In this document: positions 34,605-42,584 of the stretch, in pieces
Layout: every line of letters starts with the position of its first letter
Numbering within the stretch: position 1 is the stretch's first letter
Assembly: GCA_942492555.1 (NCBI GenBank)
Contig: CALOEX010000003.1
Span: 310,001 to 374,000, forward strand
DNA from: JBCCVH01 sp942492555
GTDB lineage: Bacteria; Bacteroidota; Bacteroidia; Cytophagales; Amoebophilaceae
Direction of reading: 5' to 3'
DNA: 64,000 nt
Notes under the pieces: model-generated
What the model saw: only the letters and a program-made list of their open reading frames with translations
Database searches by the model: none
What the model was told of the DNA's origin: nothing
Made by a program: the position numbers and the translations under genes

Positions 34605-35798
34605 GTGAAAAAACAAAAATTTTTTGATATTACACCACAACCACCCAAAATTATTTTGGTAGGTTTAACACATCTTGGGCAAAAAAAAGGGGAGACAGAG
34701 GAGCATCTTAGAGAACTCGCCTTGCTTGCAGATACAGGTGGTATGCAAATTGTTAAGCAGTTTATACAAAAATTAGATCATCCATCTACTAGTACGATGA
34801 TACGCATTGGTAAAATGGAGGAAATAAAAACGTTTATTGGTGAGCATAAAGTAGAACGTATTATATTTGATGATGAGTTGACTCCTCTGCAAACAAAAAA
34901 TTTAGAAGAGGCGTGGCGGTGTGAAGTTTGGGATCGCAGTCATTTGATATTGCATATCTTTGCTATGCATGCTCGTACGCTACAATCAAAAACACAAGTA
35001 GAATTGGCTTATTATCAATATTTGCTACCACGGTTGATAGGTATGTGGTCTCACTTATCTCGACAAAAAGGAGGGAGTGCCTCCATGCGTGGTCCTGGTG
35101 AGAAGGAACTGGAAACAGATCGCCGTATAGCACAGGAGCGGATTCGTGTTTTAAAGCAAAAACTTGTAAAAATTGAACAGGTTAGCAAAACACAACGTAA
35201 AGAGCGTAGGGAGAAAACAAATATAACATTGGTAGGCTATACAAATGCAGGTAAATCTTCGTTGATGCGGGTTCTTTCTAAGGAGGATGTTTTGGTTGCA
35301 GATCAACTTTTTGCTACGTTGAGTCCTACTGTGCGGAAAATCAGGATTAAAAACCAATCTTTTTTGTTAGCGGATACGGTGGGTTTTATTCATAAGTTGC
35401 CTCACTCTTTGATAGAATGTTTTAAATCTACGCTTGCTGAGGTGCGTGAAGCTGATTTTTTGCTTCATGTTGTTGATTTTTCCCATCCTAATTATGTACA
35501 TCACATTCAAGTTGTGCAGGAGGTTTTGCATGAAATAGGTGCAGATAAAGTACCTAGTATGCTTGTTTTGAATAAAAAGGATTTGGCAATGACACAGTAT
35601 GTGCAGAATATGACGTCTTTAGAAGCTCAGGACCCACATGTTTTTTGCATGGCGGAAAAAGAGCGTCTTGCACAGCATTATGCTTTGCCAGTTGTGTGCT
35701 GTAGTGCTGTGGAGGGAGAGGGTATTGAAGAGTTGAAAAATACAGTGTATAGACTGTTGGCACAATCTAAGGGTAAAGCTTCTTATATGGCCCCGTAG
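34605..35798 (+). CDS. hflX: GTPase HflX
   Basis: Ribosome-associated GTPase that splits stalled or heat-damaged ribosomes. The 397-residue protein has the N-terminal HflX domain (DTGGMQIVKQFIQKLDHPS, RIGKMEEIK, IIFDDELTPLQ), a Gly-rich linker helix (GGSASMRGPGEKELETDRR) and the G domain (GYTNAGKSS, DTVGFIHKLPH, NKKDL). It begins with GTG at 34605, because the next ATG falls inside the conserved domain. Its stop codon (35796-35798) lies inside the acceptor stem of the following tRNA-Arg gene. Confidence 0.94.
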   Translation: MKKQKFFDITPQPPKIILVGLTHLGQKKGETEEHLRELALLADTGGMQIVKQFIQKLDHPSTSTMIRIGKMEEIKTFIGEHKVERIIFDDELTPLQTKNLEEAWRCEVWDRSHLILHIFAMHARTLQSKTQVELAYYQYLLPRLIGMWSHLSRQKGGSASMRGPGEKELETDRRIAQERIRVLKQKLVKIEQVSKTQRKERREKTNITLVGYTNAGKSSLMRVLSKEDVLVADQLFATLSPTVRKIRIKNQSFLLADTVGFIHKLPHSLIECFKSTLAEVREADFLLHVVDFSHPNYVHHIQVVQEVLHEIGADKVPSMLVLNKKDLAMTQYVQNMTSLEAQDPHVFCMAEKERLAQHYALPVVCCSAVEGEGIEELKNTVYRLLAQSKGKASYMAP

Positions 35799-35860
35799 TT
35801 CAACGGATAGAACGGAAGTTTCCTAAACTTTAGATACAAGTTCAATTCTTGTCGGGGTCA
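35789..35860 (+). tRNA. tRNA-Arg (CCU)
   Basis: Acceptor GGCCCCG pairs with CGGGGTC. The anticodon loop TTCCTAA gives CCU, and the T arm is ACAAGTTCAATTCTTGT. Discriminator A is at 35860 and CCA is not encoded. Its first 10 bases overlap the end of hflX, including the hflX TAG stop. Confidence 0.92.
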
Positions 35861-35897
35861 CAAAGCATGGGGAAATGAGCTAATATTGCTTCCTGCG

Positions 35898-37784
35898 TTA
35901 AAATTCACCTATGTTGACTATTTCATCTACTTTTTCTATGGGTATAATGCGCCAAATCGATTTGCCATCTAGGGTGTAGGAGGTGTTTTTACAAGAGAAT
36001 AACTGGTTGATGATACTTTCCATTTCTTCTGGTAATAGTGTTGCTTGCTCTGTTATGTTACTGCGTCTTGCTAAGGCTATTGCCCATTTTTCTTGTTCTG
36101 GAAGTGATATTTCTACTTGTTTTTTATACTGTTCTAACAGTTCGTCTAATAGGTGTTCTCTGGGTGTGTTTCTGCCTAAGAAGTCAACGGGGTGTCCCAT
36201 GATTACCACGCTGTGTTTTTCTATGGTAAAACGAAAGCCAAGTTGGTATAGTATGGATTGGCAGGCTTGTAGTAGGGTGATGTCTGCAGGTTGTAGGTGT
36301 AGGGTATAGGGAAATAGTAGTTTTTGGCTGTGGCCTTCATGTGCTTGTAATAATCTGATATTGCGTTCATAAAGAATGCGTTCATAGGCTCTATGTTGAT
36401 GTACTATCAATAATCCTGATTTTGTTTGTGTGCAAATGTATTTTTGATGTAGTTGTAATTTTATGGGAGATATCTGTGCTATGGGGGTGTTGGCTGGTTG
36501 TAGGGGTTGTTGTATGTTGGAAGGGGTATTTGTGTTTTTTTTTTGGATGTTTGTGTTTATGGGTTGGTTATGGGTGTGAACGGGCGTATTGTGTTGTTTT
36601 TCTGTTTGATTTTGTAAAAACAAAGAGGGTATATGGTGTGTTAGGTGTTTTGTGTCGATGGGGAGCATGGATTGTGCGTTTTCTTCTTCGCTGTTTTCTT
36701 TTGAAAGATCTATGGGTTGTAGGTTTGGATGGGATAATTTAGTGCTATCAAAAATGGATTGTGTTTCTGTTTTGTCGAAATTGATGGTATGCATGCCATG
36801 ATGTTGTGCTAGTGCTTTGCGTAAACTGGTAGCAATAAGTGCATAGAGGAGTTTTTCTTCTTCAAATTTAACTTCTGTTTTATTGGGGTGAACATTTACG
36901 TCAACCTGATTTAAAGGTACGTTGATATAGAGTACGTAAAAGGGAAAACTATCTTCTGGGATTAGGGTTTCGAATGCTTTTTTAACGGCATGTTGTAGGT
37001 AGCTACTTCTGATAAACCTGTTGTTCACGAAAAAAAACTGTCCTCCACGTGTTTTTTTAGCTTGGTATGGTGTGCCGATATATCCATGAATAGCTAAGTT
37101 TTCTATTTCTTCCTCACATGGTATAAGCTGTTTTTGGTAATTTTTTCCAAAAAGATGGATAATACGTAGATATAGTTTAGATGCTGGTAGTTGGTAAACA
37201 AGGGTACTGTTTTGGTATAGGGAAAAAGCTATATCTGGTCTTGCTAGTGCTACACGCTGAAATTCATCTATAATATGTTTGCTTTCTATGGCATGTGATT
37301 TTAAAAAGTTGCGACGTCCTGGTAAATTTTTAAAAAGGTAACGTATTATAATTTGCGTTCCTGCGGGCATGACTACTGCTTCTTCTTTTTTTATTTTTGA
37401 TTCTTCAACCATTAGGCGAATGCCTACTTCATCTTCTGTTCTTCGTGTCATAATCTCCATTTCTCCTACTGTTGCAATGGCATTCATAGCCTCACCACGA
37501 AATCCGTAACTCCCTATGCGAAAAAGGTCTTCTTTGCTGGTTATTTTTGATGTTGCATGACGTTCAATACAAAGTTTAGCATCTTCGTAGTCCATTCCAC
37601 AGCCATCATCTACTACTTGTATTAACGTTTTGCCTCCATCTTCAAAAAAAATTTGCACATTTCTTGCATTTGCGTCTAGGGCATTTTCTAAAAGTTCTTT
37701 TACTACGGAAGCAGGACGCTGTATTACTTCGCCAGCGGCTATTAAACTGATAAGATTACTAGGTAATAAATTGATGTGCGCCAT
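35898..37784 (-). CDS. mutL: DNA mismatch repair protein MutL
   Basis: 628 residues. The GHKL ATPase is complete: IAAGEVIQRPASVVKELLENALDA, DDGCGM, SYGFRGEAMNAIATVG and VDVNVHPNKTEVKF. A Gln/Thr/Pro-rich linker spans about 340-430, followed by the C-terminal dimerisation domain. The endonuclease motif DQHAxxE(x)4E appears as HQHRAYERILYE, with His in place of the metal-binding Asp, and no CPHGRP motif is present. The protein may thus lack intrinsic nicking activity; this is an inference. No mutS in the window. Confidence 0.93.
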   Translation of the reverse strand: MAHINLLPSNLISLIAAGEVIQRPASVVKELLENALDANARNVQIFFEDGGKTLIQVVDDGCGMDYEDAKLCIERHATSKITSKEDLFRIGSYGFRGEAMNAIATVGEMEIMTRRTEDEVGIRLMVEESKIKKEEAVVMPAGTQIIIRYLFKNLPGRRNFLKSHAIESKHIIDEFQRVALARPDIAFSLYQNSTLVYQLPASKLYLRIIHLFGKNYQKQLIPCEEEIENLAIHGYIGTPYQAKKTRGGQFFFVNNRFIRSSYLQHAVKKAFETLIPEDSFPFYVLYINVPLNQVDVNVHPNKTEVKFEEEKLLYALIATSLRKALAQHHGMHTINFDKTETQSIFDSTKLSHPNLQPIDLSKENSEEENAQSMLPIDTKHLTHHIPSLFLQNQTEKQHNTPVHTHNQPINTNIQKKNTNTPSNIQQPLQPANTPIAQISPIKLQLHQKYICTQTKSGLLIVHQHRAYERILYERNIRLLQAHEGHSQKLLFPYTLHLQPADITLLQACQSILYQLGFRFTIEKHSVVIMGHPVDFLGRNTPREHLLDELLEQYKKQVEISLPEQEKWAIALARRSNITEQATLLPEEMESIINQLFSCKNTSYTLDGKSIWRIIPIEKVDEIVNIGEF

Positions 37785-38130
37785 AGGTTCGGTTAATCAA
37801 AACATCGTAAAAAAGAAACATAGAACTAAAAGCAAATGTTTTATGTTGATGTATACAAATCTATACAAAAGTATACAGAGAGACAAATTAGTTCCTGTAA
37901 CAAAACTGAGCATATGAATTTTTCAACCAACTATATCCATATCTGTACTGCTATCTGATACACTTTCTGTTATTTTTAAAAGAAATAGAAACAGGTTGTG
38001 AAAGTGTTTTATGATTCTCTTTGAGCTGTTTCAACTCGATAATATGTTTGTAAAACTTCTTTTTTGAACACATTTCCTTACGCTACTTTTTAAGCTCTCG
38101 AACAGTCTAAACAGACTTTTTTTCTCAGCG
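37785..38130. other. intergenic region, no gene seen
   Basis: 346 AT-rich bases between mutL and a small minus-strand gene. A cluster of TATACAAA-like words (about 37850-37880) is visible but forms no recognised element. Confidence 0.4.
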
Positions 38131-38319
38131 CTAGATCTTCTCTATGTCTTTTCCTAATGATGCTATTTTTTCACCTATTTTATGGAAATAGTTATCGAAA
38201 GATTTCCGGACAGGATGCACGATGCGATCTTTGAGGAAGGTGTTGTCTTCTATGGTGTTATCAGCTAGATAAATGGTTCCTGTGCTGACTAAAAACAATT
38301 TTATAATAAAACTTATCAT
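38131..38319 (-). CDS. small hypothetical protein, possibly exported
   Basis: 62 residues from the ATG at 38319: a hydrophobic start (MISFIIKLFLVSTGTIYLA) that could be a signal peptide or membrane anchor, then a charged amphipathic tail (HPVRKSFDNYFHKIGEKIASLGKDIEKI). The frame is open 75 bases further upstream but adds nothing recognisable. No homology is recognised. It is supported by an open frame and plausible domain layout only. Confidence 0.4.
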   Translation of the reverse strand: MISFIIKLFLVSTGTIYLADNTIEDNTFLKDRIVHPVRKSFDNYFHKIGEKIASLGKDIEKI

Positions 38320-38727
38320 ATTGGTACAATGTTTTAGGTTATGAATAAACCGGATTAGGTATGCAAATTTATACAACAAAAATCTTCTGAACAAATTTAT
38401 TGCGAAACCCTTCTATATAAATATAGGGTTTTTGCGTTTTTTTCTATGTGTTTAGGGATTTTTTTTTGATAGGTTTAACATGTGTAAATCCTAAAATTAG
38501 GGGTGATGTGATTTTTAATCATGCAACGAGTTTTTCTGTTGATAATGTCACACTTATATTAAGTGTGAGATGTCTATTTGTATAAAAATAGATTAAGGGG
38601 CTAGGCTATAAATATTTTTTATTTATCAAATATTTATGTATATTATTCATAGAGGGGTATAGATGGCTGTAAGTATTTTACAGTTTATGTTTCAGTGAAA
38701 GTTATCCATGTTTTATTTAGATTGAAT
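38320..38727. other. intergenic region with two small hairpins
   Basis: About 400 AT-rich bases. One inverted repeat has arms AAACCCT and AGGGTTT (38405-38432) followed by T-rich sequence. Another, TCACACTTA-TAT-TAAGTGTGA, spans 38548-38568 with a 9-bp perfect stem. Either could be a terminator or operator, but no flanking gene settles this. Confidence 0.4.
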
Positions 38728-39171
38728 ATGAAAATTATGACAAGAAAAAGTAGCTTTTTGCTATGTTGTTTGTGTATGTTGTTTTGCTCGATGATGCATG
38801 GAACAAGTCTTCCCAATAAAGATAAGCCATTGGATTTCTCATGGCATTATAATGTTAATCTATCACAAAATTATTATAGGAGAGCAGAGAATCTCTATCA
38901 TAGGAGCCTGAGCGAGCGTGATGCTACATCACTAAAAACACTAAAAGAAGCATCTTATTTGTGCATTTTAGCACAAGCGGAATGTGAGTATATAATAAGA
39001 TGTTATGGTAAAGGGGTTTTGGGTGCTAAGATTGATGCGTACAACGATACGCTTGACAATCACAGGAAAAAACTTAATAGACTGCACTACAAGATATTGA
39101 ATAGCATGCAAGAAAGAAAACGTTCTTGGATGCATTATCTGGAAAGTTTTTTACCAAAGGAAAAAAAATAA
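38728..39171 (+). CDS. small secreted hypothetical protein
   Basis: 147 residues from the ATG at 38728 (a second ATG is 3 codons on). A cysteine-rich signal peptide (KSSFLLCCLCMLFCSMMHGTS) precedes a soluble, helical, Tyr/Arg/His-rich region (NYYRRAENLYHRSLSERDATSLKTLKEASYLC...). The upstream GTG at 38695 is less likely because it buries the signal. No domain is recognised. It opens the accessory region and is followed by the convergent pentapeptide gene. Confidence 0.6.
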   Translation: MKIMTRKSSFLLCCLCMLFCSMMHGTSLPNKDKPLDFSWHYNVNLSQNYYRRAENLYHRSLSERDATSLKTLKEASYLCILAQAECEYIIRCYGKGVLGAKIDAYNDTLDNHRKKLNRLHYKILNSMQERKRSWMHYLESFLPKEKK

Positions 39172-39250
39172 TCTCAAGAAAAATAAGTAACAAAAATTTT
39201 ATCACTATTTTATTGTATCGTTTTTCTATTGGTAGTATGTAGGGTATGTA

Positions 39251-39308
39251 TTACATTTTTGTAAACTGATTTACATGATTGTATAGCAAAAAATACAACA
39301 TTGTCTTC
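39251..39308 (+). repeat. dispersed intergenic repeat B (copy 1)
   Basis: TTACATTTTTGTAAACTGAT followed by TTACATGATTGTATAGCAAA and an AACATTGTCTT end. It contains the hairpin TGTAAA-CTGA-TTTACA (39260-39275). Similar copies are at 54645-54698 and 58861-58918, and a partial one at 32287-32325. Confidence 0.7.
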
Positions 39309-39362
39309 ATGATGAGTTTTTCGCTATTCCTTATTCATTTTCTGGTGTGTCCTTTGTGCCCT

Positions 39363-40568
39363 CTACTGCAACTCAACAGATGCATACACATTTGAGTTGT
39401 AGTATATGTCATTTTTGATCTCTACTCCAACCGTTCCTCTGATGCGTATGAGCATATTTTGGTGATATAAAAAATGAAAAAGAAAATCTAGATGTTGGAG
39501 TTCATAACTTTTCGATAATTTATAAGCTGTTTTTACCATCTCTTTTTGTAGCGATTTATCCTCTACTTTTGGATAGGCCTTGGCGAGTCCTTGGATATTT
39601 TTTTCAATGGTTTCTTTGTACCAATAAAAACCCCAAGAAAATTGTGATTGCACTTTATATTGTTCAAGACCATCCCTAAATTGCTTGAGGTAACCAGCAA
39701 AATCAGGTTTGTCTTGTGGTAGATTGACAACCTGTGTGCAGGTGATTTTATCTTGTGGATAATCGGTTTGCCAGCAATATTCGCTTGCTTCATCATTGAG
39801 ATTCCAATATTCAGTATCCTCACCCAAAGAACAAACCAGTTGACCGCCCAAATCCTTAGCCAATCTATTTTTAAGACGCCATAACTGGCAAGACCAGTAC
39901 GCAACTTTGATATAAAATTCTGGATTTGGATTATCATAAGGCAAGCGGGCTAAGCTACAAGCAATATGCAATAGCTCAGCTTTGTCTGCATCTTGCTTAA
40001 GTTGCGGATAGACCTTGGCAATGCTTTTTAGATCATTAGGAATATTTTTTTTGGACCACTTACCTTCGGCCAATTCATCAAATTTACTATCTTTAGCATT
40101 ATCTTGAAAATGTGCTTGGTAATCACATGTCGTATGGGTAAGGATAGCACCATCAAAGAGGGTATCTGTTACATTTGTACTCTTGAAAACAGAACCCATT
40201 AAAATGGCTTTGCTACAATCTACCCTTTCTAGGTTTGCATGGGTAAAATCACGACCTGAAAGATTCAACCCCACAAAATTTTTACCTTGATAACGAGCGC
40301 CACGGGAATTGAGCGGTGGCATGAAAACAAAAGGAAAAATGATGTGCTGTATCAGGTATGGCATGTCAAGGTTATTTTTTTTTAGATATCCTTGTAGTAA
40401 TGCGTTTTGCTTTGCTTTGGGTAGCTCTGCAAAAAAGAGGTTTTGTTGATGCGTACTGTCGTCAATATGTCTTATTTTGTTATCATGATTATTTTGAGTA
40501 GCATCAAGATAGGGCAAACTTGCGACAAGCATACCGATTAAAAAAAGAATACGTTTTTGTGTTTTCAT
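39363..40568 (-). CDS. secreted pentapeptide-repeat protein (family copy 2)
   Basis: 401 residues from the ATG at 40568, giving signal peptide MKTQKRILFLIGMLVASLPY-LDA (an upstream TTG is not needed). After a helical segment (LFFAELPKAKQNALLQGYLK) comes a short pentapeptide block (FVGLNLSGRDFTHANLERVDC...VFKSTNVTDTLFDGA), then the shared ~270-residue C-terminal domain (CDYQAHF, IAKVYPQLKQDADKAELLHIAC, FYIKVAYWSCQLWRL, EYCWQTDYP, YLKQFRDGLEQYKVQS, YELQHLDFLFHFLYHQ). It is closely related to the 46.4 kb copy and part of the same duplicated unit. It is upstream-adjacent to no other gene on its strand except the ATPase copy beyond it. Confidence 0.85.
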   Translation of the reverse strand: MKTQKRILFLIGMLVASLPYLDATQNNHDNKIRHIDDSTHQQNLFFAELPKAKQNALLQGYLKKNNLDMPYLIQHIIFPFVFMPPLNSRGARYQGKNFVGLNLSGRDFTHANLERVDCSKAILMGSVFKSTNVTDTLFDGAILTHTTCDYQAHFQDNAKDSKFDELAEGKWSKKNIPNDLKSIAKVYPQLKQDADKAELLHIACSLARLPYDNPNPEFYIKVAYWSCQLWRLKNRLAKDLGGQLVCSLGEDTEYWNLNDEASEYCWQTDYPQDKITCTQVVNLPQDKPDFAGYLKQFRDGLEQYKVQSQFSWGFYWYKETIEKNIQGLAKAYPKVEDKSLQKEMVKTAYKLSKSYELQHLDFLFHFLYHQNMLIRIRGTVGVEIKNDIYYNSNVYASVELQ

Positions 40569-40693
40569 TACCAATAGTATAAAATTTAGCAAAGAGAGAT
40601 AAGCCCTTTATTTTACAGTTTTTTTATAAAAACATAAAAATTAGAAATCGCTCTACGGCAAAATCAGATCATGGTTCATCACAGATTTTCCAT
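40569..40693. repeat. duplicated spacer (copy 1 of a segmental duplication)
   Basis: The 125 bases between the pentapeptide gene and ATPase copy 1 are nearly identical to 47631-47755 (TATTTTACAG versus TACTTTACAG is the only difference I saw). Together with the flanking genes this marks a duplicated pentapeptide-ATPase unit of about 3.1 kb. Confidence 0.85.
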
Positions 40694-42436
40694 CTACCCC
40701 ACAAGTTCATGACGTATCTCCATCTCCGATTTATTGAAAGATACCCCCATGAGAATAAACTTCTTAATGCCCCTTTGTGTCAAATCTCGCTTATAGCCCA
40801 ACGTTTTAATTTGTGTCAATGCAGTCTCCGCCACCTCTTGAAGCCTTTCTGTTTTTGCTGCGACTTTAAGCTCCAAGATAATACCATATTGCGATTGATC
40901 TTTTGGCTCTATGCAAATATCATAAATACCTCCTCCACTGATTCTATTGGAAGTGACTATATGGCTACGGCTGAGACAAGCACTCATCCCCAGGACCAGC
41001 CCATGGTAGAACTGCTCATAATGTTTGCCTGCCTTATCGAAAAAACTAGGCACACACTGGAGGTAATCTTCTAAAAAAGTTTGAAAAGCAGGGACATCAC
41101 CTCTTATCAAAGCATCCATACCATTGTAATAATGATCTTTTCTGCCATTCGTTACCGCATTGACAACAATTTTCCTCATGCTTTCCCGCACTTCTTCATT
41201 CACAAAAGAGAGGGTATAGACCTCTTCCCCAAAATTGCCCATAGCTGTTTTTTCAATGCGCATATAACCTGCAAGCAACATAAGACTCCAAAAAGAAGTG
41301 CGGTCAGACTTTAGGCTTTTACCCAAAATAATATCTGGATTGATGCGTATGGCAATGGTTTCCCGATGCAATAGTTTATCAAGATCTTGCGCTAATTCCT
41401 CGGTGTTATGGGCAATGAGATCCTTGATAATGTCCGTGCTACCACTGTTAACCCAATAAGGCACAAGCGCCTTCTCCATAGGTGCGCCTTTTTTTTGGTA
41501 AATAGAAGCGTTTTTCGTGAATGACACAATAGAAAAAGGATTGTACAATATGTACTCTTCTATCTGATAACCATTGTACATCTCTTTAAGTTCATGTGCT
41601 TTTTGCGGTAGCCCAGCTCTGTCTAAAAAATCGTCTGTCTCTGCAGGTGTAAAACCAAAAGCATCCGCATAAAGAGGAGAAGAGAAACAACTATACACTT
41701 CTACATTATTTAATTCAGAAAAAAGAGAGGATTTAACAATTTTTAAAATACCGGTAATCAAACCTTTATGTAGGTAGTCATTGCCTTTAAAAGCTTTGTT
41801 AAATAGCGTGGAAATAAGGCTGCGCATCTCTTCATAATAACCATGCACATGGGCATCATGTAAAGGTGTGTCATATTCATCTAGGAGAAGCATGACCTTT
41901 TTGCCTGTATGCTGAAAAAGCATATGGGAAAGAAATCGTAGAGAAGATTCATATTCTTCTTGACAGGCACTTTTTGCAAGTATTTTCCTAAAGATTTCCT
42001 TGTTATGCTCTTCCATTTTATCAGACGCTAGTAAATATTGATGCTGATCAAATAGGGTAGCTATCATGCCTTTCAATCGTGCATAAGCCTCTTCAAAATT
42101 TTTACCACGTACCTCCTTCAACGTCAAAAAAATAACCGGAAACTGTCCTTGCAATGCCATCACCTCGGGATGTTTGCTAATAGCAAGCCCCTCAAAAAGC
42201 CCTTTTGTAGGAATGCCATCCACCTCTTTGGCAAAAAAGTGTTGCATCATGGAAAGGCTTAGCGTTTTGCCAAATCTACGCGGGCGGGTAATCAAAGCGA
42301 TTTCATCACCTGCATCGATAAACTCTTTGATCATCAAGGTTTTATCTATAAAGAGATAGGCTTGTTTATCAGTATTTTTGTGTCTGATAAGTCTTGCAAA
42401 ATCAGAAACGCCAATGGGAAACATGTATGAAGCCAT
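40694..42436 (-). CDS. AAA-ATPase-like / PD-(D/E)XK nuclease-like protein, copy 1
   Basis: 580 residues of the AAA-ATPase_like plus PDDEXK_9 (DUF1703-type) architecture. The P-loop is RPRRFGKTLS (51-60) and Walker B is LLLDEYD (183-189). The C-terminal PD-(D/E)XK core has Asp506 (GIYDICIEP) and LELK (521-524). Biochemical role is not established; a DNA-acting or defence/toxin-like ATPase-nuclease has been proposed for such families. Cassette make-up compared with its paralogues: N-terminal type a (ARLIRHKNTDKQAY), middle type 1 (EEHNKEIFRKILAKSACQEEY), C-half type I (GYQIEEYILYNPFSIVSFTK). Start ATG; a TATCTTTG -7 box lies 25 bases upstream. Confidence 0.92.
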   Translation of the reverse strand: MASYMFPIGVSDFARLIRHKNTDKQAYLFIDKTLMIKEFIDAGDEIALITRPRRFGKTLSLSMMQHFFAKEVDGIPTKGLFEGLAISKHPEVMALQGQFPVIFLTLKEVRGKNFEEAYARLKGMIATLFDQHQYLLASDKMEEHNKEIFRKILAKSACQEEYESSLRFLSHMLFQHTGKKVMLLLDEYDTPLHDAHVHGYYEEMRSLISTLFNKAFKGNDYLHKGLITGILKIVKSSLFSELNNVEVYSCFSSPLYADAFGFTPAETDDFLDRAGLPQKAHELKEMYNGYQIEEYILYNPFSIVSFTKNASIYQKKGAPMEKALVPYWVNSGSTDIIKDLIAHNTEELAQDLDKLLHRETIAIRINPDIILGKSLKSDRTSFWSLMLLAGYMRIEKTAMGNFGEEVYTLSFVNEEVRESMRKIVVNAVTNGRKDHYYNGMDALIRGDVPAFQTFLEDYLQCVPSFFDKAGKHYEQFYHGLVLGMSACLSRSHIVTSNRISGGGIYDICIEPKDQSQYGIILELKVAAKTERLQEVAETALTQIKTLGYKRDLTQRGIKKFILMGVSFNKSEMEIRHELVG

Positions 42437-42461
42437 AGGTATGTTGTAAAGGATGATAGGT

Positions 42462-42469
42462 CAAAGATA
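42462..42469 (-). promoter_or_regulatory. -7 promoter box of ATPase copy 1
   Basis: TATCTTTG on the minus strand, 25 bases before the start codon. It is conserved at the same place in all five intact copies. No clear TTG is found 19-21 bases further upstream. Confidence 0.5.
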
Positions 42470-42510
42470 ATAAACTTGCTACGAAGCTACCTAGTGTAAG
42501 TGAAAAAAAA

Positions 42511-42580
42511 CAGAACATATGCATACACATTTGTACCGATCTGTTAACCTTTATTCCTCATGATGCATTTTTCATTTCTT
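42511..42580 (-). repeat. dispersed intergenic repeat A (copy 3)
   Basis: CAGAACATATGCATACACAT followed by TTGTACCGATCTGTTAACC and TTTATTCCTCATGATGCATT, the reverse complement of the 1-70 element. It lies between ATPase copies 1 and 2. Confidence 0.8.
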
Positions 42581-42584
42581 TTAC

